Positions 6,023 to 6,089 of a stretch of 6,089 nt of DNA are shown piece after piece; the stretch's first letter is position 1, and every line of letters begins with the position of its first letter. The notes beneath the pieces are model-generated. The model saw nothing but the letters and a program-made list of their open reading frames with translations, did no database searches and was not told the origin of the DNA. The stretch covers positions 1 to 6,089 of the forward strand of contig CAYVKW010000041.1 of NCBI GenBank assembly GCA_964452285.1, in the 5' to 3' direction. This stretch comes from JAUNST01 sp964452285 (GTDB lineage: Bacteria > Patescibacteriota > Microgenomatia > UBA1400 > PJMF01). The position numbers were made by a program, and so were the translations under genes.

Positions 6023-6089
6023 ATGAAAGGTCGTCAAGAAAAGCCAAACAAACAAAAATACTTGGTTAGTATTGTTTTTATCATCTTGA
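6023..6089 (+). CDS. Start of a membrane or secreted protein, cut off by right edge
   Basis: Only 22 codons are present. They begin MKGRQEKPNKQKY, a basic stretch, followed by a hydrophobic run (LVSIVFIIL) that is still open at the edge. This is the pattern of a signal peptide or N-terminal membrane anchor with positive residues inside the cell. The start is supported by the promoter placed a few bases upstream. The identity cannot be told from this fragment. Confidence 0.6.
   Translation, partial: MKGRQEKPNKQKYLVSIVFIIL

Noticed and set aside
5982..6047. Extension of the HD protein by 22 codons to an ATG at 6047
   Set aside because: The extension runs through both extended -10 elements and overlaps the start of the divergent gene. 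The internal ATG at 5981 sits exactly at the predicted transcript start.

Overview
This A+T-rich window is gene-dense and has the compact look of a small, fast-streamlined bacterial genome. The genes overlap or nearly touch, and the promoters are bare extended -10 elements (TGnTATAAT). Two of the starts look leaderless. The export cassette is of the split type: separate adaptor, ATPase and permease, with no outer-membrane channel gene and no fused MacB. TGA serves as an ordinary stop (end of the ATPase gene), so the code is standard in that respect. My best guess from overall style is a Patescibacteria/CPR-like or other monoderm-like low-GC bacterium. This is inference, as no rRNA or marker gene is present.

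Layout. (1) From the left edge to 1289 (+): the 3' part of a gene for a multi-span membrane protein of unknown function with a large charged C-terminal tail. (2) 1290-1377: an 88-base gap holding a well-formed Shine-Dalgarno in front of a five-codon ORF, then a TGGTATAAT promoter. (3) 1378-4527 (+): a three-gene operon encoding an HlyD/MacA-type adaptor, a MacB/LolD-type ABC ATPase and a MacB/FtsX-type permease. The genes overlap by 11 and 4 bases. (4) 4528-4551: a short convergent junction with a weak inverted repeat across both stop codons. (5) 5981 down to 4552 (-): a two-gene operon encoding an HD-domain metal-dependent phosphohydrolase-like protein (TIGR00295-like), then a LacX-type aldose 1-epimerase-like protein, two bases apart. 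(6) 5982-6022: a 41-base divergent intergenic region with two back-to-back extended -10 promoters. (7) 6023 to the right edge (+): the first 22 codons of a membrane or secreted protein.

How the genes fit together. The adaptor, ATPase and permease should form one tripartite-type ABC exporter in the cytoplasmic membrane, with the adaptor's long hairpin reaching outward. The substrate cannot be told from sequence. The unknown membrane protein upstream may be functionally linked, but a separate promoter lies between it and the exporter. The HD protein and the mutarotase-like protein are probably co-transcribed, and their joint role is unknown. There is no gene-free stretch longer than 300 bases. 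I saw no tRNA, rRNA, CRISPR array, insertion sequence or obvious prophage element. The most noteworthy signals are the divergent leaderless promoter pair and a perfect 11-bp stem-loop inside the HD gene. I did not find convincing evidence of an entirely new system.
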